64,000 nt of DNA from Pegethrix bostrychoides GSE-TBD4-15B (GCA_019359155.1 JAHHHV010000068.1:62001-126000), one strand, 5' to 3'. Numbered from the stretch's first letter, positions 34,295-43,405 are shown. Program-made: numbers and translations. Notes: generated from the letters alone by a model not told the origin.

Positions 34295-35047
34295 ATGCAA
34301 GATCCCGACTCAGGCTCATATCTAGTCCTCTCACTAAACGTTAGTCCCAGTTTGCGTCGGCTCGATCAGCCCTTGCTGAAGCTGTTGTCGCAGACTCATA
34401 GCGTCTCACAGTGGGAATATCACCAGACTGAAGACGAACCCTGTTCGCTGACGGTAGCGCTCGTGCTGCTCCATGACTATCTCAAAAGCTGTCCGCGCCC
34501 CGTTCACCTAATCGGTCATGGCACAGGCGGACTATTGGGACTGCTCTATGCGCGTCAGCATCCAAAGCGGGTCAAATCTCTGGCGCTGCTGTCGGTGGGA
34601 ATCCATCCGGCAGTAGACTGGCAGGCGCATTATTACGTGCAGCGGCAGATGCTTTCTTGCAGTCGTGAGGCAATTTTGGCACAGATGGCGCAGCATTTGT
34701 TCAAGTCACCTGCCGCTCTGCCCATCCCAATGTTTCGGCGAATTCAAATGCTGGAGCGAGATATAGAAAATTCGCTCTCACCGCATTCGCTGTTTCGGCG
34801 GCATTGCCTGCCCTCTGGCAATATCAGCTCGCCGCTGATGGTCTGTGGTGGGGCAGAAGATATCGTTGTAGATCCCAATCAGCTCTGGGGCTGGCAGAAG
34901 CTGCTCAAGCCTGAAGATCGGATCTGGAGCTGTCCAGAGAGCGGCTATTTCTTCCACTTTTCGCACCCAGAGCTATTGGCCGCACAGCTATCTGAGTTCT
35001 GGTCTAGCTGCGCTGTTCCGGCTCAGGCTTTGCTCCAATCTTCCTAG
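34295..35047 (+). CDS. isiC: IsiC-like alpha/beta hydrolase-fold protein
   Basis: A 250-residue protein of alpha/beta hydrolase fold, the usual third gene behind isiAB. The nucleophile elbow reads LIGHGTGGLLG, so the serine of the expected GxSxG is replaced by glycine. The acid residue may be in GGAEDIVVDP and the late His in YFFHFSHPE. With the nucleophile absent, it is probably a non-catalytic or atypical member, perhaps a binding protein; this is inference. It starts 91 bases after isiB, behind a hairpin. Confidence 0.8.
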   Translation: MQDPDSGSYLVLSLNVSPSLRRLDQPLLKLLSQTHSVSQWEYHQTEDEPCSLTVALVLLHDYLKSCPRPVHLIGHGTGGLLGLLYARQHPKRVKSLALLSVGIHPAVDWQAHYYVQRQMLSCSREAILAQMAQHLFKSPAALPIPMFRRIQMLERDIENSLSPHSLFRRHCLPSGNISSPLMVCGGAEDIVVDPNQLWGWQKLLKPEDRIWSCPESGYFFHFSHPELLAAQLSEFWSSCAVPAQALLQSS

Positions 35048-35059
35048 AATTTTAAATTT

Positions 35060-35425
35060 ATGATGGTTCACCCTCAGTTGGCTTCACTGCTGGCTCTACC
35101 AGCGGCTCTACCAGCGGTTCCACTCGTGGCTCAGCTCGTTCCAGCTCCCATCTTGGGAATCTGCGTTTGGGGGGCGCTGGCTTCGTTTATATGCAGCCTT
35201 TGGGTGGCAATCAGAGAGGCCGCTGTCCAGCTCAAAAAGCTACATCAGGTGCCCTGCGACCAGTGCACTTATTTTACGGGTAGCTGCTATCTCAAATGTG
35301 CCGTCAATCCCAGCCTCGCCTTCACCGAAGCCGCCATTGACTGCCACGACTTTGTGCCTGCTTCTGAGCGGATTGCGGCCTGTAGCGCTTGCGCTCAGCC
35401 TTGTGCTCAACCCCACAAGCAGTGA
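35060..35425 (+). CDS. Small Cys-rich membrane protein downstream of isiC
   Basis: A 121-residue protein with one or two N-terminal hydrophobic segments (LLALPAALPAVPLVAQLV and LGICVWGALASFICSLWV) and a soluble C-terminal part rich in cysteine: CDQCTYFTGSCYLKCAVNP, AIDCHDF and CSACAQPC. The spacing CxxC...C...C might hold a metal centre. It starts 12 bases after isiC, so it is probably part of the iron-stress transcript. An exact role is unknown; metal or Fe-S binding is an inference from the cysteines. Confidence 0.7.
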   Translation: MMVHPQLASLLALPAALPAVPLVAQLVPAPILGICVWGALASFICSLWVAIREAAVQLKKLHQVPCDQCTYFTGSCYLKCAVNPSLAFTEAAIDCHDFVPASERIAACSACAQPCAQPHKQ

Positions 35426-35452
35426 TGTTATTTCGTTCGGATGAATGCTGCT

Positions 35453-35767
35453 TCACATCTGCGCCGCCATCCAGTCGAGGTAAGGCTGCGAACCTTGCAG
35501 GATGGGTAGGGTAATGATTTCGGGGGTTTCGTAGCTGTGCAGCTCGCGAATCTTGGCTTCTAGTTCAGCAAAGTGATCCAACCGAGTTTTGATCACGAGC
35601 TGCCATTCAGCCTCGCGGCAGACCTCGCCACCCCAGGTATAGATTGAGCGAATCGGCAGCAGGCTGACGCAAGCCGCCAGACGTGCCGCAATTAGCGCCT
35701 CAGCCAGTTGCTCCGCCTCCGCTTCCGAAGCCGCCGTCACCCAGACAACACCATAGGTTAGATCCAT
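35453..35767 (-). CDS. cutA: Divalent cation tolerance protein CutA
   Basis: A 104-residue trimeric protein from the ATG at 35767 (MDLTYGVVWVTAAS); the frame reaches back to 35818, but that extension is not conserved in the family. The signature pattern IYTWGGEVCREAEWQLVIKT and the later HSYETPEIITLPI are intact. It is often linked to copper or other metal tolerance, although its molecular role is still debated. It diverges from the following membrane protein gene. Confidence 0.93.
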   Translation of the reverse strand: MDLTYGVVWVTAASEAEAEQLAEALIAARLAACVSLLPIRSIYTWGGEVCREAEWQLVIKTRLDHFAELEAKIRELHSYETPEIITLPILQGSQPYLDWMAAQM

Positions 35768-35824
35768 AAACCAGCCCCAAAGCTCTACTCTAGAGACGAT
35801 AGAGCTTTGCGGAGTCAAACACCA

Positions 35825-36490
35825 GTGAGCATTTTCTGGATCTTGTGGCTGAGCCTGATTGGCTACGCTTTTTTCCTCGCCCCGCCCAACCAGCCCGATA
35901 CCTTTGATCTCATCCAGCGGCTCTCGACGGGACAGTGGCAGGGCATCAATCCGCTGGTGGTGGCGCTATTTAACGTGATGGGCATCTGGCCGCTGATCTA
36001 CAGCGCCCTGATCTATTTCGACGGACGCGGCCAGAAGGTACGGGCTTGGCCGTTTGCGGCGGTTTCGTTTGGCGTGGGTGCTTTTGCGCTGCTGCCCTAT
36101 CTGGCGCTGCGTCAGCCCAATCCCAGCTTTACGGGCGACAAAAACCTGCTGCTCAAGTTCTGGGATTCGCGCTGGACGGGATTGGTTTTGGCAATTGGGG
36201 CAGGGGTGCTGCTGGTCTACGGTTTGAGTCAGGGTGACTGGAGCAACTTTATCCAGCAGTGGCGCAGCGATCGGTTTATTCACGTGATGAGCCTGGATTT
36301 CTGTCTGCTCTGCCTGCTGTTTCCCAGCCTGCTGAAAGACGATATGGCGCGACGCGGACTCCACAGCCAAAAGCTATTTTGGGCGGTCAGTCTTTTGCCC
36401 TTGCTGGGATCTGTCGCCTACCTGACGCTGCGCCCGCCGATTCAGGTTGAGAAATCAGAGTCCGCTCAAGCCGTGAGCCAGGTGAGCTAG
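35825..36490 (+). CDS. Conserved-type multi-pass membrane protein (221 aa)
   Basis: A 221-residue protein from a GTG at 35825, chosen because GGAG lies about 11 bases before it; a TTG 18 bases upstream is the other option. Six hydrophobic segments are visible, starting with IFWILWLSLIGYAFFLA and including LVVALFNVMGIWPLIYSALIYF and GLVLAIGAGVLLVYGL. The motif FNVMGIWPL is of a type shared by cyanobacterial and plant proteins without known function. Its stop codon directly abuts that of thrS on the opposite strand. Confidence 0.75.
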   Translation: MSIFWILWLSLIGYAFFLAPPNQPDTFDLIQRLSTGQWQGINPLVVALFNVMGIWPLIYSALIYFDGRGQKVRAWPFAAVSFGVGAFALLPYLALRQPNPSFTGDKNLLLKFWDSRWTGLVLAIGAGVLLVYGLSQGDWSNFIQQWRSDRFIHVMSLDFCLLCLLFPSLLKDDMARRGLHSQKLFWAVSLLPLLGSVAYLTLRPPIQVEKSESAQAVSQVS

Positions 36491-38362
36491 TTAAAAATTG
36501 CCGTACTCAGCAATTGCCTGCTGCAAGCGCTGGTTGACTTCGGCCACAGGCAGACTGCCCAGCTCGCCTGCAGCGCGGGTGCGGATGCTGAGGCTCTGCG
36601 ACTCGGCTTCCTTCATGCCCACCACCGCCATCACCGGAATTTTAGCCTTCTCGGCGTTGCGAATTAGCTTGCCCAGGCGCTCGCCGCTCAAGTCGAGTTC
36701 GGCGCGGATGCCTGCGGTCTGCATTTGCAGCACCACCTCGCGGCAGAAGGGCAGCACTTCTTCGGTGACGGGCAGCAGCCGAATCTGAGTGGGAGCCAGC
36801 CAGATTGGGAAATCGCCCGCATATTCTTCAATCAAGATGCCAATTAGCCGCTCCAGCGAGCCAAACGGAGCGCGGTGAATCATCACCGGACGCTGACGGC
36901 TGCCGTCTTCGGCCACATATTCCAGGTCGAAGCGCTCTGGCAGATTGTAGTCTACCTGCGCTGTACCCAGCTGCCATTCGCGGTCGAGCGCGTCCTGGAA
37001 GATAAAATCTAGCTTGGGGCCATAGAAAGCCGCCTCGCCAATCCCCTCAAAGTGGCTCATCTCCAGCGTTTCAACTGCACGTCGGATTGCGCCTTCCGCC
37101 TTGTCCCAGGCTTCATCTGAGCCAATGTATTTATCTAGCTTGGGGTCACGGAAGCTGAGCCGCGCCCGGAAGTCCTTGAGCTGCAAGCTTTTGAAAACCG
37201 AGAGTGTCAGGTCTACAACTTTTAAAAACTCATCGTCTAGCTGTTCGGGTGTGACAAACAGGTGCGAGTCGTCCACCGTAAAGCCGCGCACGCGAGTCAG
37301 ACCGCCCAGCTCGCCCGACTGCTCATAGCGATAGACCGTACCAAACTCAGCCAGCCGCATCGGCAGCTCCCGGTACGACCGCAGCTCGCTTTTGTAGATC
37401 TGAATATGAAACGGACAGTTCATCGGCTTCATCACAAAGCCCTGCTCCTGCTGCCGCGACTCCTCATCGTCGGCCATCATCGGGAACATATCCTCTTTGT
37501 ATTTCTGCCAGTGCCCCGAAATCTTAAACAGATCCACCTTGGCAATATGCGGCGTGACGACGGGCAGATAGCCGCGCTTCACCTGCTCCCGCTTCAGGAA
37601 TTCCTCAAGCTGCGAGCGCAGCAGTGTCCCTTTAGGAGTCCAGAGCGGCAGACCCGGCCCGACCGAATCGGCAAAGATAAACAGCCCCAGCTCTTTGCCC
37701 AGCTTGCGGTGGTCGCGTCTCAAAGCCTCTTCCTTGCGGCGCTTGTACTCCGCGAGCTGCTTAGGGGTTTCCCAGGCCGTGCCGTAGATCCGCTGTAGCT
37801 GGGCTTTGGTTTCGTCGCCGCGCCAGTAGGCTCCAGCCACAGTTTCTAGCTCGATTGCGTCGGGGTTGAGTTCGGCGGTGCTCTCCAAATGCGGCCCCGC
37901 GCAGAGATCCCACCACTGCTCGCCGAGGTGATAAATCGTGATTGGCTCAGTTTTGATATCGGCCAGAATTTCTAGCTTATAGGGTTCGTTGAGCTGAGTG
38001 ATCCGGCGTTCGGCCTCGGCTCGGCTCACCTCCTCGCGGATCACGGGCAGCTTGCGATTGATGATTTTGATCATCTCTTTTTTGATCGCCTTCAGGTCTT
38101 TTTCGGTGAAGGGATCAGGGCTGTCAAAGTCGTAGTAGAAGCCATTTTCAATCCAGGGGCCAATCGTCACCTGCGCTTTGGGAAACAGCTTCTGCACGGC
38201 CATTGCCATCACGTGAGAGGCTGTATGGCGAATCTTTTTCAGCACTTCCGATTCGCTCGTGCGCGGCAGGTAGATTTTTTCGGGCTGTTCTGCGGGCTGT
38301 TCTGCGGGCTGTCCTGCTAGCTGTTCTGAGGGCGCATCAGGCTGAACGGCATCTGGCTTCAT
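36491..38362 (-). CDS. thrS: Threonyl-tRNA synthetase
   Basis: Class II synthetase, 623 residues. The editing domain has HTASHVMAMAVQ with the HxxxH pattern and later CAGPHLESTAEL. The catalytic core has motif 2 GTVYRYEQSGELGGLTRVRGFTVDD, which begins FGTVYRYE, and motif 3 HRAPFGSLERLIG. The anticodon-binding domain ends the protein. The bacterial TGS domain is absent, as in many cyanobacteria. The first 30 residues are a Pro/Glu/Gln-rich tail with the repeat QPAEQPAEQPE, encoded by short tandem duplications at 38281-38330. Confidence 0.97.
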   Translation of the reverse strand: MKPDAVQPDAPSEQLAGQPAEQPAEQPEKIYLPRTSESEVLKKIRHTASHVMAMAVQKLFPKAQVTIGPWIENGFYYDFDSPDPFTEKDLKAIKKEMIKIINRKLPVIREEVSRAEAERRITQLNEPYKLEILADIKTEPITIYHLGEQWWDLCAGPHLESTAELNPDAIELETVAGAYWRGDETKAQLQRIYGTAWETPKQLAEYKRRKEEALRRDHRKLGKELGLFIFADSVGPGLPLWTPKGTLLRSQLEEFLKREQVKRGYLPVVTPHIAKVDLFKISGHWQKYKEDMFPMMADDEESRQQEQGFVMKPMNCPFHIQIYKSELRSYRELPMRLAEFGTVYRYEQSGELGGLTRVRGFTVDDSHLFVTPEQLDDEFLKVVDLTLSVFKSLQLKDFRARLSFRDPKLDKYIGSDEAWDKAEGAIRRAVETLEMSHFEGIGEAAFYGPKLDFIFQDALDREWQLGTAQVDYNLPERFDLEYVAEDGSRQRPVMIHRAPFGSLERLIGILIEEYAGDFPIWLAPTQIRLLPVTEEVLPFCREVVLQMQTAGIRAELDLSGERLGKLIRNAEKAKIPVMAVVGMKEAESQSLSIRTRAAGELGSLPVAEVNQRLQQAIAEYGNF

Positions 38363-38588
38363 GAGTCAATCAACGGCAAAGGTCTTGTCTATATATCTTA
38401 TCGAGCCATGCAGCAGGTTGAGCGGGAAGATTTTGAGCAAAGGGATGGCTGAACCAAGCCCGCCCGCCCGATTCATAACGTCGATTCTTAACGTTACAAT
38501 AAGTAATTGTTACAAAACGTAAATCACGTTAAGCTTGAAGGGTCTCTCAGCTCATAAAGCTCACTCACACCAAGCTTGTAGATTTACA

Positions 38589-38951
38589 ATGTTTACTCCC
38601 GGTTCAAATTTACCAGAGCCTGATTTTCTTAAGACGTTACTCCAGCCGCTGCTTGAAGATTTTCAGTATTGGTTTGGTCGTTCGCAGAAGCTGTTGGAAA
38701 GCCATCAGATCGACTTCCTCAGCCCGGAGCAGCAGTCATCTCTGCTGACGAGAGTGCAGCAGGCACAGCAGGAAGTGAGTACGACTCAGCTGTTGTTCAA
38801 TGCAATGGACGGGCAGGCCGGGATTGAGACTGCGGTGCTGGTACCCTGGCATCAGCTCGTCACTGAATGCTGGCAGGTGGGCATGAAGTTTCGGATGGAG
38901 CATCCAGAGCTAGCGGCTTTGGAGCAGACCGCAGAGTTGGAGGAGACATAG
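38589..38951 (+). CDS. DUF2605 family protein
   Basis: A 120-residue cyanobacterial protein from the ATG at 38589 (MFTPGSNLPEPDFL). The motif LLEDFQYWFGRSQKLLE and the late GMKFRMEHPEL fit the DUF2605 family. It is soluble and helical. The frame extends upstream to 38535, but that part overlaps promoter-like sequence with GTTACA repeats (38486-38520). It is followed by a DUF2973 gene, a pair that recurs in cyanobacteria. Function unknown. Confidence 0.8.
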   Translation: MFTPGSNLPEPDFLKTLLQPLLEDFQYWFGRSQKLLESHQIDFLSPEQQSSLLTRVQQAQQEVSTTQLLFNAMDGQAGIETAVLVPWHQLVTECWQVGMKFRMEHPELAALEQTAELEET

Positions 38952-39186
38952 CGTAACAAGAGATTTAAACTTTAAGAATTTGTTGCAAACCGACCCAGAA
39001 CTGCTATCTGGTCTGAGAATAGGTAGACTAAGATCAGTTGAACAAAGTTTATTGTTTCGCTGTTTTTACCTTTCGCGGCTTTTACCGTTTGCGGCTTTGG
39101 CTCACGGGCTTTGCCTGTAGGCTACGGCGTTCAAAGGTTGGTTTCCATCAGTTCAGCTCGCAGGCTGTCGGTCACCAGGAGATATT

Positions 39187-39522
39187 ATGCTGCATTTGCT
39201 TTATATTCTTGCTTTCACAACGTTGGCTTTTTTGGCGGTCAGTAACCTGATCCGCAACATGATGACGCTAGGCTCAGAGTCGCAGCGGTTCTATGGCAAC
39301 CGGGGGCAGTTTACGCCCAATGCCGCATCTGGAGAGCGCGCACTCACATCGCAGCGGCTGCGCTCAGTGCCGCATCCGGAGCTGCTTGACAATCAGGGCA
39401 ATGTGGTCAACGAACCTTTTCTAGTCATGCGCTCTATGACGGTTGAAGATGCGCGCGACCGCCTAGATGCTCTCTACGATGCCTCGCCCAGCGTTGCAGA
39501 CGACACCCGCAGCGACCTATAG
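39187..39522 (+). CDS. DUF2973 family small membrane protein
   Basis: A 111-residue protein with an N-terminal membrane segment (LHLLYILAFTTLAFLAVSNLI) and a soluble C-terminal part containing SVPHPELLDNQGNVVNEPFLVM, the conserved DUF2973 motif. It lies 235 bases downstream of its usual partner, DUF2605. AGGAG stands about 7 bases before the ATG. An overlapping frame starting at 39038 is out of phase and not supported. Role unknown. Confidence 0.82.
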   Translation: MLHLLYILAFTTLAFLAVSNLIRNMMTLGSESQRFYGNRGQFTPNAASGERALTSQRLRSVPHPELLDNQGNVVNEPFLVMRSMTVEDARDRLDALYDASPSVADDTRSDL

Positions 39523-39945
39523 TTGGGCGGTTTAGCGTGGCAGTACAGAAATGTGATGCTCCGCCGGACTGTCGCTGTTAGATTAGCTGTTAGATTAAAA
39601 GATCAATAGAGAAATTGCGCGCGGGCAATCTGGATCGGAACGTTTTAGCAGACCTGACTCAATCCGGTCAAATGGCTTTAGCCCGCCTGGCTTTGCCGCA
39701 GGCGAGTCGGTCAAATTCGGCTCTAGGTTAGGGCTAGGATCTGCTGTTGCCTGAATTGGCTCAGAGCCTAGGGCTAAAACGCTAGCTTAAGTTCGCGACT
39801 GGCTCGGTGCAGGGGCACTGGGGTTCATAATTCTGCTGGTGGCTGACACCGTTAACCCGGCTAAATGGTGATTGGCTCATCGCTACATCTGTTGACCTGA
39901 CACCACTTTACGCCATTTGTTTCACATTTTTTCACGGTTGGCTCT
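39523..39945. other. Non-coding stretch with an inverted-repeat element
   Basis: About 420 bases without a supported gene. A 9-bp inverted repeat (CGTTTTAGC at 39641-39649, GCTAAAACG at 39773-39781) encloses 123 bases that hold a further hairpin (CGCCTG...CAGGCG near 39690). It could be a small non-autonomous element or an RNA; no flanking direct repeat was recognised. A short duplication (GTTAGATTA) lies near 39578-39597. Confidence 0.35.
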
Positions 39946-40749
39946 ATGGGCAGTGAGAGTACAGACTGCAAAGATCGCGTTCCCAAAGATCTGTCTCCAG
40001 TGGATGGGCAGCAGTCCAAATTTGCCCTTACTGTGATGGGATCTCTTCTTGAGCCAGTTCATCTCAAATCAAGCGCTATGCCCTCTAACTCTGCCCAAAA
40101 CCGCGCTCCAGCTAGCGCTCGCTATCCGCACCACGCCAACCACAGTCTGGTCGTACCCACGGCGCCGCTGCCTGACCCGATTGGCGAAACGATTGACACC
40201 ATTATTGCGCTGCGGGCTAAAGCTGAGCAAAAAGTCTCGCCGCATCAGCGCTGGGTGGAATGGATTAGCGAATTTTTTGGGCGACCTAGCTTTCTATACG
40301 TCGCAGTGATTGTAATTGCGGGCTGGCTAATCCTCAATGCGCTGCCGCCCGACTGGGGCGTTCCAAAATTTGACCCTTCTCCCTATGAAGGACTTGACAA
40401 AACGTTGGGCATCGTATCGCTGCTGATGACGGCAGCTGTCTTGGTACGCCAGAGTCGTCAGGAAACGCTGGCCGAGCAGCGCGCTCAGCTCAACCTTCAG
40501 CTTGATTTGCTCGCCGAGCAGAAGATTGCCAAGTTAATTGCCCTCGTTGAAGAACTGCGCCGCGACTTGCCAAACGTGCAAAATCGTTATGATGCTGAAG
40601 CTGAAGTCATGCAGCTAGCTGTTAATCCGCATATGGTTCTAGATACATTAGAAGAATCATTAAATGAACAGTTAGAGCAACTGCGAAATCCAGCTGAAAG
40701 CGAGGTTGATCCACGCTCAAAATCAGATCCAGAAACAGCTAAAATCTAG
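39946..40749 (+). CDS. DUF1003-like membrane protein
   Basis: A frame of up to 267 residues; the true start is uncertain, with ATGs at 39946 and 40078, neither having a clear ribosome binding site. The conserved part begins at HQRWVEWISEFFGRPSFLY and contains two membrane segments (VAVIVIAGWLILNAL and KTLGIVSLLMTAAVLV), then QSRQETLAEQRAQLNLQLDLLAEQK as a long helix, as in DUF1003 proteins. The C-terminus is acidic and helical. Function unknown. Confidence 0.7.
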   Translation: MGSESTDCKDRVPKDLSPVDGQQSKFALTVMGSLLEPVHLKSSAMPSNSAQNRAPASARYPHHANHSLVVPTAPLPDPIGETIDTIIALRAKAEQKVSPHQRWVEWISEFFGRPSFLYVAVIVIAGWLILNALPPDWGVPKFDPSPYEGLDKTLGIVSLLMTAAVLVRQSRQETLAEQRAQLNLQLDLLAEQKIAKLIALVEELRRDLPNVQNRYDAEAEVMQLAVNPHMVLDTLEESLNEQLEQLRNPAESEVDPRSKSDPETAKI

Positions 40750-40996
40750 CAATATTTCTTAGCGTTTTCTAGTTCTGAGGAGCCAGATCTCTATCTAAAG
40801 GTCGATAAACAGACATTTTTAGCGACGCTGTAATCTATCTGACGAGTGATAGCGATTTGAAAACTCCTCAAGTACATTCGTATACAGTTGCCGCAGCGAG
40901 ATGTTCCCTGGCTTGAAGGGAGTCTTACCGGTTTGTTCTGGTCACTACGTCGATTTTTCACTTCATTTTTCACAATAAATCAAGGGGTTACTGGGT

Positions 40997-42481
40997 ATGT
41001 CACAAGACAAAGGCGCGATGATGCAGTACTTCCACTGGTACATTGCTGATGATGGCAAGCTGTGGAACCGCGTCAAGGAAAAAGCTCAGCAGCTAGCCGA
41101 TGCTGGCTTCACGGCAATGTGGCTACCACCTGCTTACAAAGGCATCGGTGGAGGCATGGATGTAGGCTATGGTGTATACGATATGTATGACTTGGGTGAA
41201 TTTGATCAGAAAGGATCGGTTCGCACTAAGTACGGAACAAAAAATGAGTATGTTGAGGCGATCAAAACTCTGCGCGAAGTCGGAATCCGTACCTATGCCG
41301 ATATTGTCTTTAACCATCGTTTAGGCGGTGACGAGCCTGAAAAAGTTAAAGCCACGCCATACCCTCGCGACAACCGAACTGAGCCAAAGGGCGAGATGTA
41401 CGAAATCGAAGCCTACACCAAGTTCACATTTCCAGGTCGTCAGGGTAAATACTCCGACTTTCAGTGGCACTGGCATCACTTCAACGCTGTAGATTACGAT
41501 GCCAACAACACGGACGATGATTCAACCATCTATGTGTTTGAGGGCAAGAAGTTTGAAGACTACGTGGCGCTGGAGTTTGGCAACTTTGACTATCTGATGG
41601 GCTGCGATATCGAATTTGATAACGAAGAAGTTCGCAAAGAGCTATCCGACTGGGGCAAATGGTACATCGACACGACTGGCATTGACGGCTATCGGATTGA
41701 TGCCGCAAAGCATATCCCGGCATGGTATTTTCCAGACTGGCTGGATGAGATGAGCGAGTATTCTGGCCGGGAAAAGTTTGCAGTTGCTGAATACTGGGAC
41801 GCTGATATTGCTGCGCTCCATGCCTACATCGAAAACAGCCGGGGCAGAGTGGCGGTCTTTGATGTGCCGCTACACTACAACCTCCACGCTGCTAGCATTC
41901 AGGGCGAAGACTATGACATGCGGCAAATCTTTGACAACACGCTGGCTAAAGAGCAGCCGACTCTGGCCGTTACCTTCGTTGCCAATCACGACTCACAGGC
42001 GCTGCAAGATCTTGAATCAGTGGTCGAACCCTGGTTTAAGCCAATCGCCTATGCGCTGATTTTGCTGCGTCAGGAAGGTTATCCCTGCGTATTCTATCCC
42101 GACTATTACGGCGCTGAATATACGGATACAGGTAGTGATGGCAACGAGTATACTGTGGTGATGCCGTCTCACGGCTGGCTGATTGACAAGTTCCTCTATG
42201 CGCGCAAGCATTTCAGCTACGGCGCTCAGTATGATTACTTTGATCATGCCAACACAATTGGCTGGACTTGCCTGGGCGATGAGGAGCATCCCGGCGCAAT
42301 GGCGGTCGTGCTCACCAACGGATCTGAGGGCAGCAAGAGAATGGAAGTGGGTAAACCCAACACGAAGTTTGTCGATTTGACTGAGCATATCGACGAACCT
42401 GTGACAACTGACGAAAATGGCTGGGGTGAATTTCGCTGCAACGGCGGGTCAGTCTCAGTTTGGGTAGAAGCTGACCGCTGA
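40997..42481 (+). CDS. Cytoplasmic alpha-amylase (GH13)
   Basis: A 494-residue alpha-amylase of the intracellular, AmyS-like GH13_5 type without a signal peptide (MSQDKGAMMQYFHWY). The four conserved GH13 regions are visible: DIVFNHRLGG, GIDGYRIDAAKHI with the nucleophile Asp, VAEYWD with the acid/base Glu, and FVANHDSQ with the third Asp. It degrades alpha-1,4 glucan, probably glycogen or malto-oligosaccharides. It is monocistronic and ends before a hairpin terminator. Confidence 0.92.
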   Translation: MSQDKGAMMQYFHWYIADDGKLWNRVKEKAQQLADAGFTAMWLPPAYKGIGGGMDVGYGVYDMYDLGEFDQKGSVRTKYGTKNEYVEAIKTLREVGIRTYADIVFNHRLGGDEPEKVKATPYPRDNRTEPKGEMYEIEAYTKFTFPGRQGKYSDFQWHWHHFNAVDYDANNTDDDSTIYVFEGKKFEDYVALEFGNFDYLMGCDIEFDNEEVRKELSDWGKWYIDTTGIDGYRIDAAKHIPAWYFPDWLDEMSEYSGREKFAVAEYWDADIAALHAYIENSRGRVAVFDVPLHYNLHAASIQGEDYDMRQIFDNTLAKEQPTLAVTFVANHDSQALQDLESVVEPWFKPIAYALILLRQEGYPCVFYPDYYGAEYTDTGSDGNEYTVVMPSHGWLIDKFLYARKHFSYGAQYDYFDHANTIGWTCLGDEEHPGAMAVVLTNGSEGSKRMEVGKPNTKFVDLTEHIDEPVTTDENGWGEFRCNGGSVSVWVEADR

Positions 42482-42507
42482 GGGTAAGCACTACTCGGCA
42501 ATTTCAA

Positions 42508-42537
42508 AAAGCCCTTGCCGTCTGATGCGAGGGCTTT
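42508..42537. terminator. Bidirectional stem-loop terminator between amylase and prepilin genes
   Basis: AAAGCCCTTGC and GCGAGGGCTTT form a stem of 11 bp with a short loop, 27 bases after the amylase stop codon and 15 bases before the converging prepilin gene's stop. A-runs and T-runs flank both sides, so it may work in both directions. Confidence 0.7.
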
Positions 42538-42551
42538 GCCAGGACTACTCA

Positions 42552-43109
42552 CTACTCAGTTTGACTTCCGCAGCCGCTGTTAGCCTCTTTTCGCAGCACG
42601 CCAAGCAGCGTTGAAACCACGACGCAACGCCGGTTTTTGTCGCCACGATTGCTCGCTAGACTTAGCTTTCCAAACGGCGGCGTAACGTTACCTTTATCGT
42701 TAAATTCCACGATATAAACGCCTGCATTTTGCTTCAGCGTCGTTGTATCCTGAGCAATTTGCACGCCGGGATGCAGCGGTTGCCAATTGGGTGCCGCATT
42801 CGGCGCAAAGCTGGCCCATTCCACCTGAGCACCTGCTTCTCGAAATCCGACCCGCCAGATCTGCCGCTGATTTAGCGCCTGCACCTGAGCCTGCCGCATC
42901 GCTTGCAAGACGCTATCCTGAGCGGCGTTCAGATTGGCGACTGTCTGGAAACCCAGCCAGCCCGGAGCTAAAATGCTGGCTAGAGCGCCAGCTATCACGA
43001 CCACGACAAGCGTTTCAACTAAGGTAAAACCCGACGCAGAACGAGCAGTTTGGCGAAGACGCGCAGCCAAACGCCGACGGCGTGACCGACGAGTATAAAA
43101 GTGATTCAT
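42552..43109 (-). CDS. Type IV prepilin-like protein (GspH type)
   Basis: A 185-residue pseudopilin. A basic leader of about 25 residues is followed by SGFTLVETLVVVVIAGALASIL, the type III prepilin peptidase site (G before FTLVE) and the hydrophobic assembly helix. The C-terminal part fits the GspH/FimT family in size, and a Cys pair near the end may form a disulfide. It is a minor pilin candidate for pili or secretion. No other pil genes are in the window. Confidence 0.85.
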   Translation of the reverse strand: MNHFYTRRSRRRRLAARLRQTARSASGFTLVETLVVVVIAGALASILAPGWLGFQTVANLNAAQDSVLQAMRQAQVQALNQRQIWRVGFREAGAQVEWASFAPNAAPNWQPLHPGVQIAQDTTTLKQNAGVYIVEFNDKGNVTPPFGKLSLASNRGDKNRRCVVVSTLLGVLRKEANSGCGSQTE

Positions 43110-43308
43110 GGTAGATGCAGTTGACGATGCAGGAACTCTATTGAATTAAGATTCCCGGTTCCTGCCTGATGGATTGAAAGCAGGCCATTTGGCTCAATAA
43201 TTCGCAATGCTGCTCAGCCAGATCGAGGTTGTCAGATTGGCAAGGCGCAAACTATACTGGGTTGCTGGAGCAGACGTTGAGTAAACCCTTAAAGCTGCTT
43301 CAAAACCT

Positions 43309-43389
43309 GCGGATGTGGCGGAATTGGTATACGCGCACGTTTGAGGGGCGTGTGGCTTTGCCTTGCGAGTTCGAGTCTCGCCATCCGCA
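43309..43389 (+). tRNA. tRNA-Leu (GAG)
   Basis: The acceptor stem is GCGGATG/CATCCGC with discriminator A. The D-arm contains AATTGGTATA. The anticodon stem CACGT/GCGTG encloses TTGAGGG with anticodon GAG. There is a long variable arm (GGC-TTT-GCC), as expected for leucine, and the T-arm is GCGAG-TTCGAGT-CTCGC. The CCA end is not encoded. A strong terminator follows. Confidence 0.95.
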
Positions 43390-43405
43390 TTTGGTATCAA
43401 CTCAT

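Noticed and set aside
38486-38520. Repeated GTTACA before the DUF2605 gene as an HLR1 site
   Set aside because: The repeats are 16 bases apart instead of 10, so the RpaB consensus is not met.
39038-39250. 70-residue plus-strand frame overlapping the DUF2973 gene
   Set aside because: It overlaps the well-supported DUF2973 start in another frame and lacks family features.
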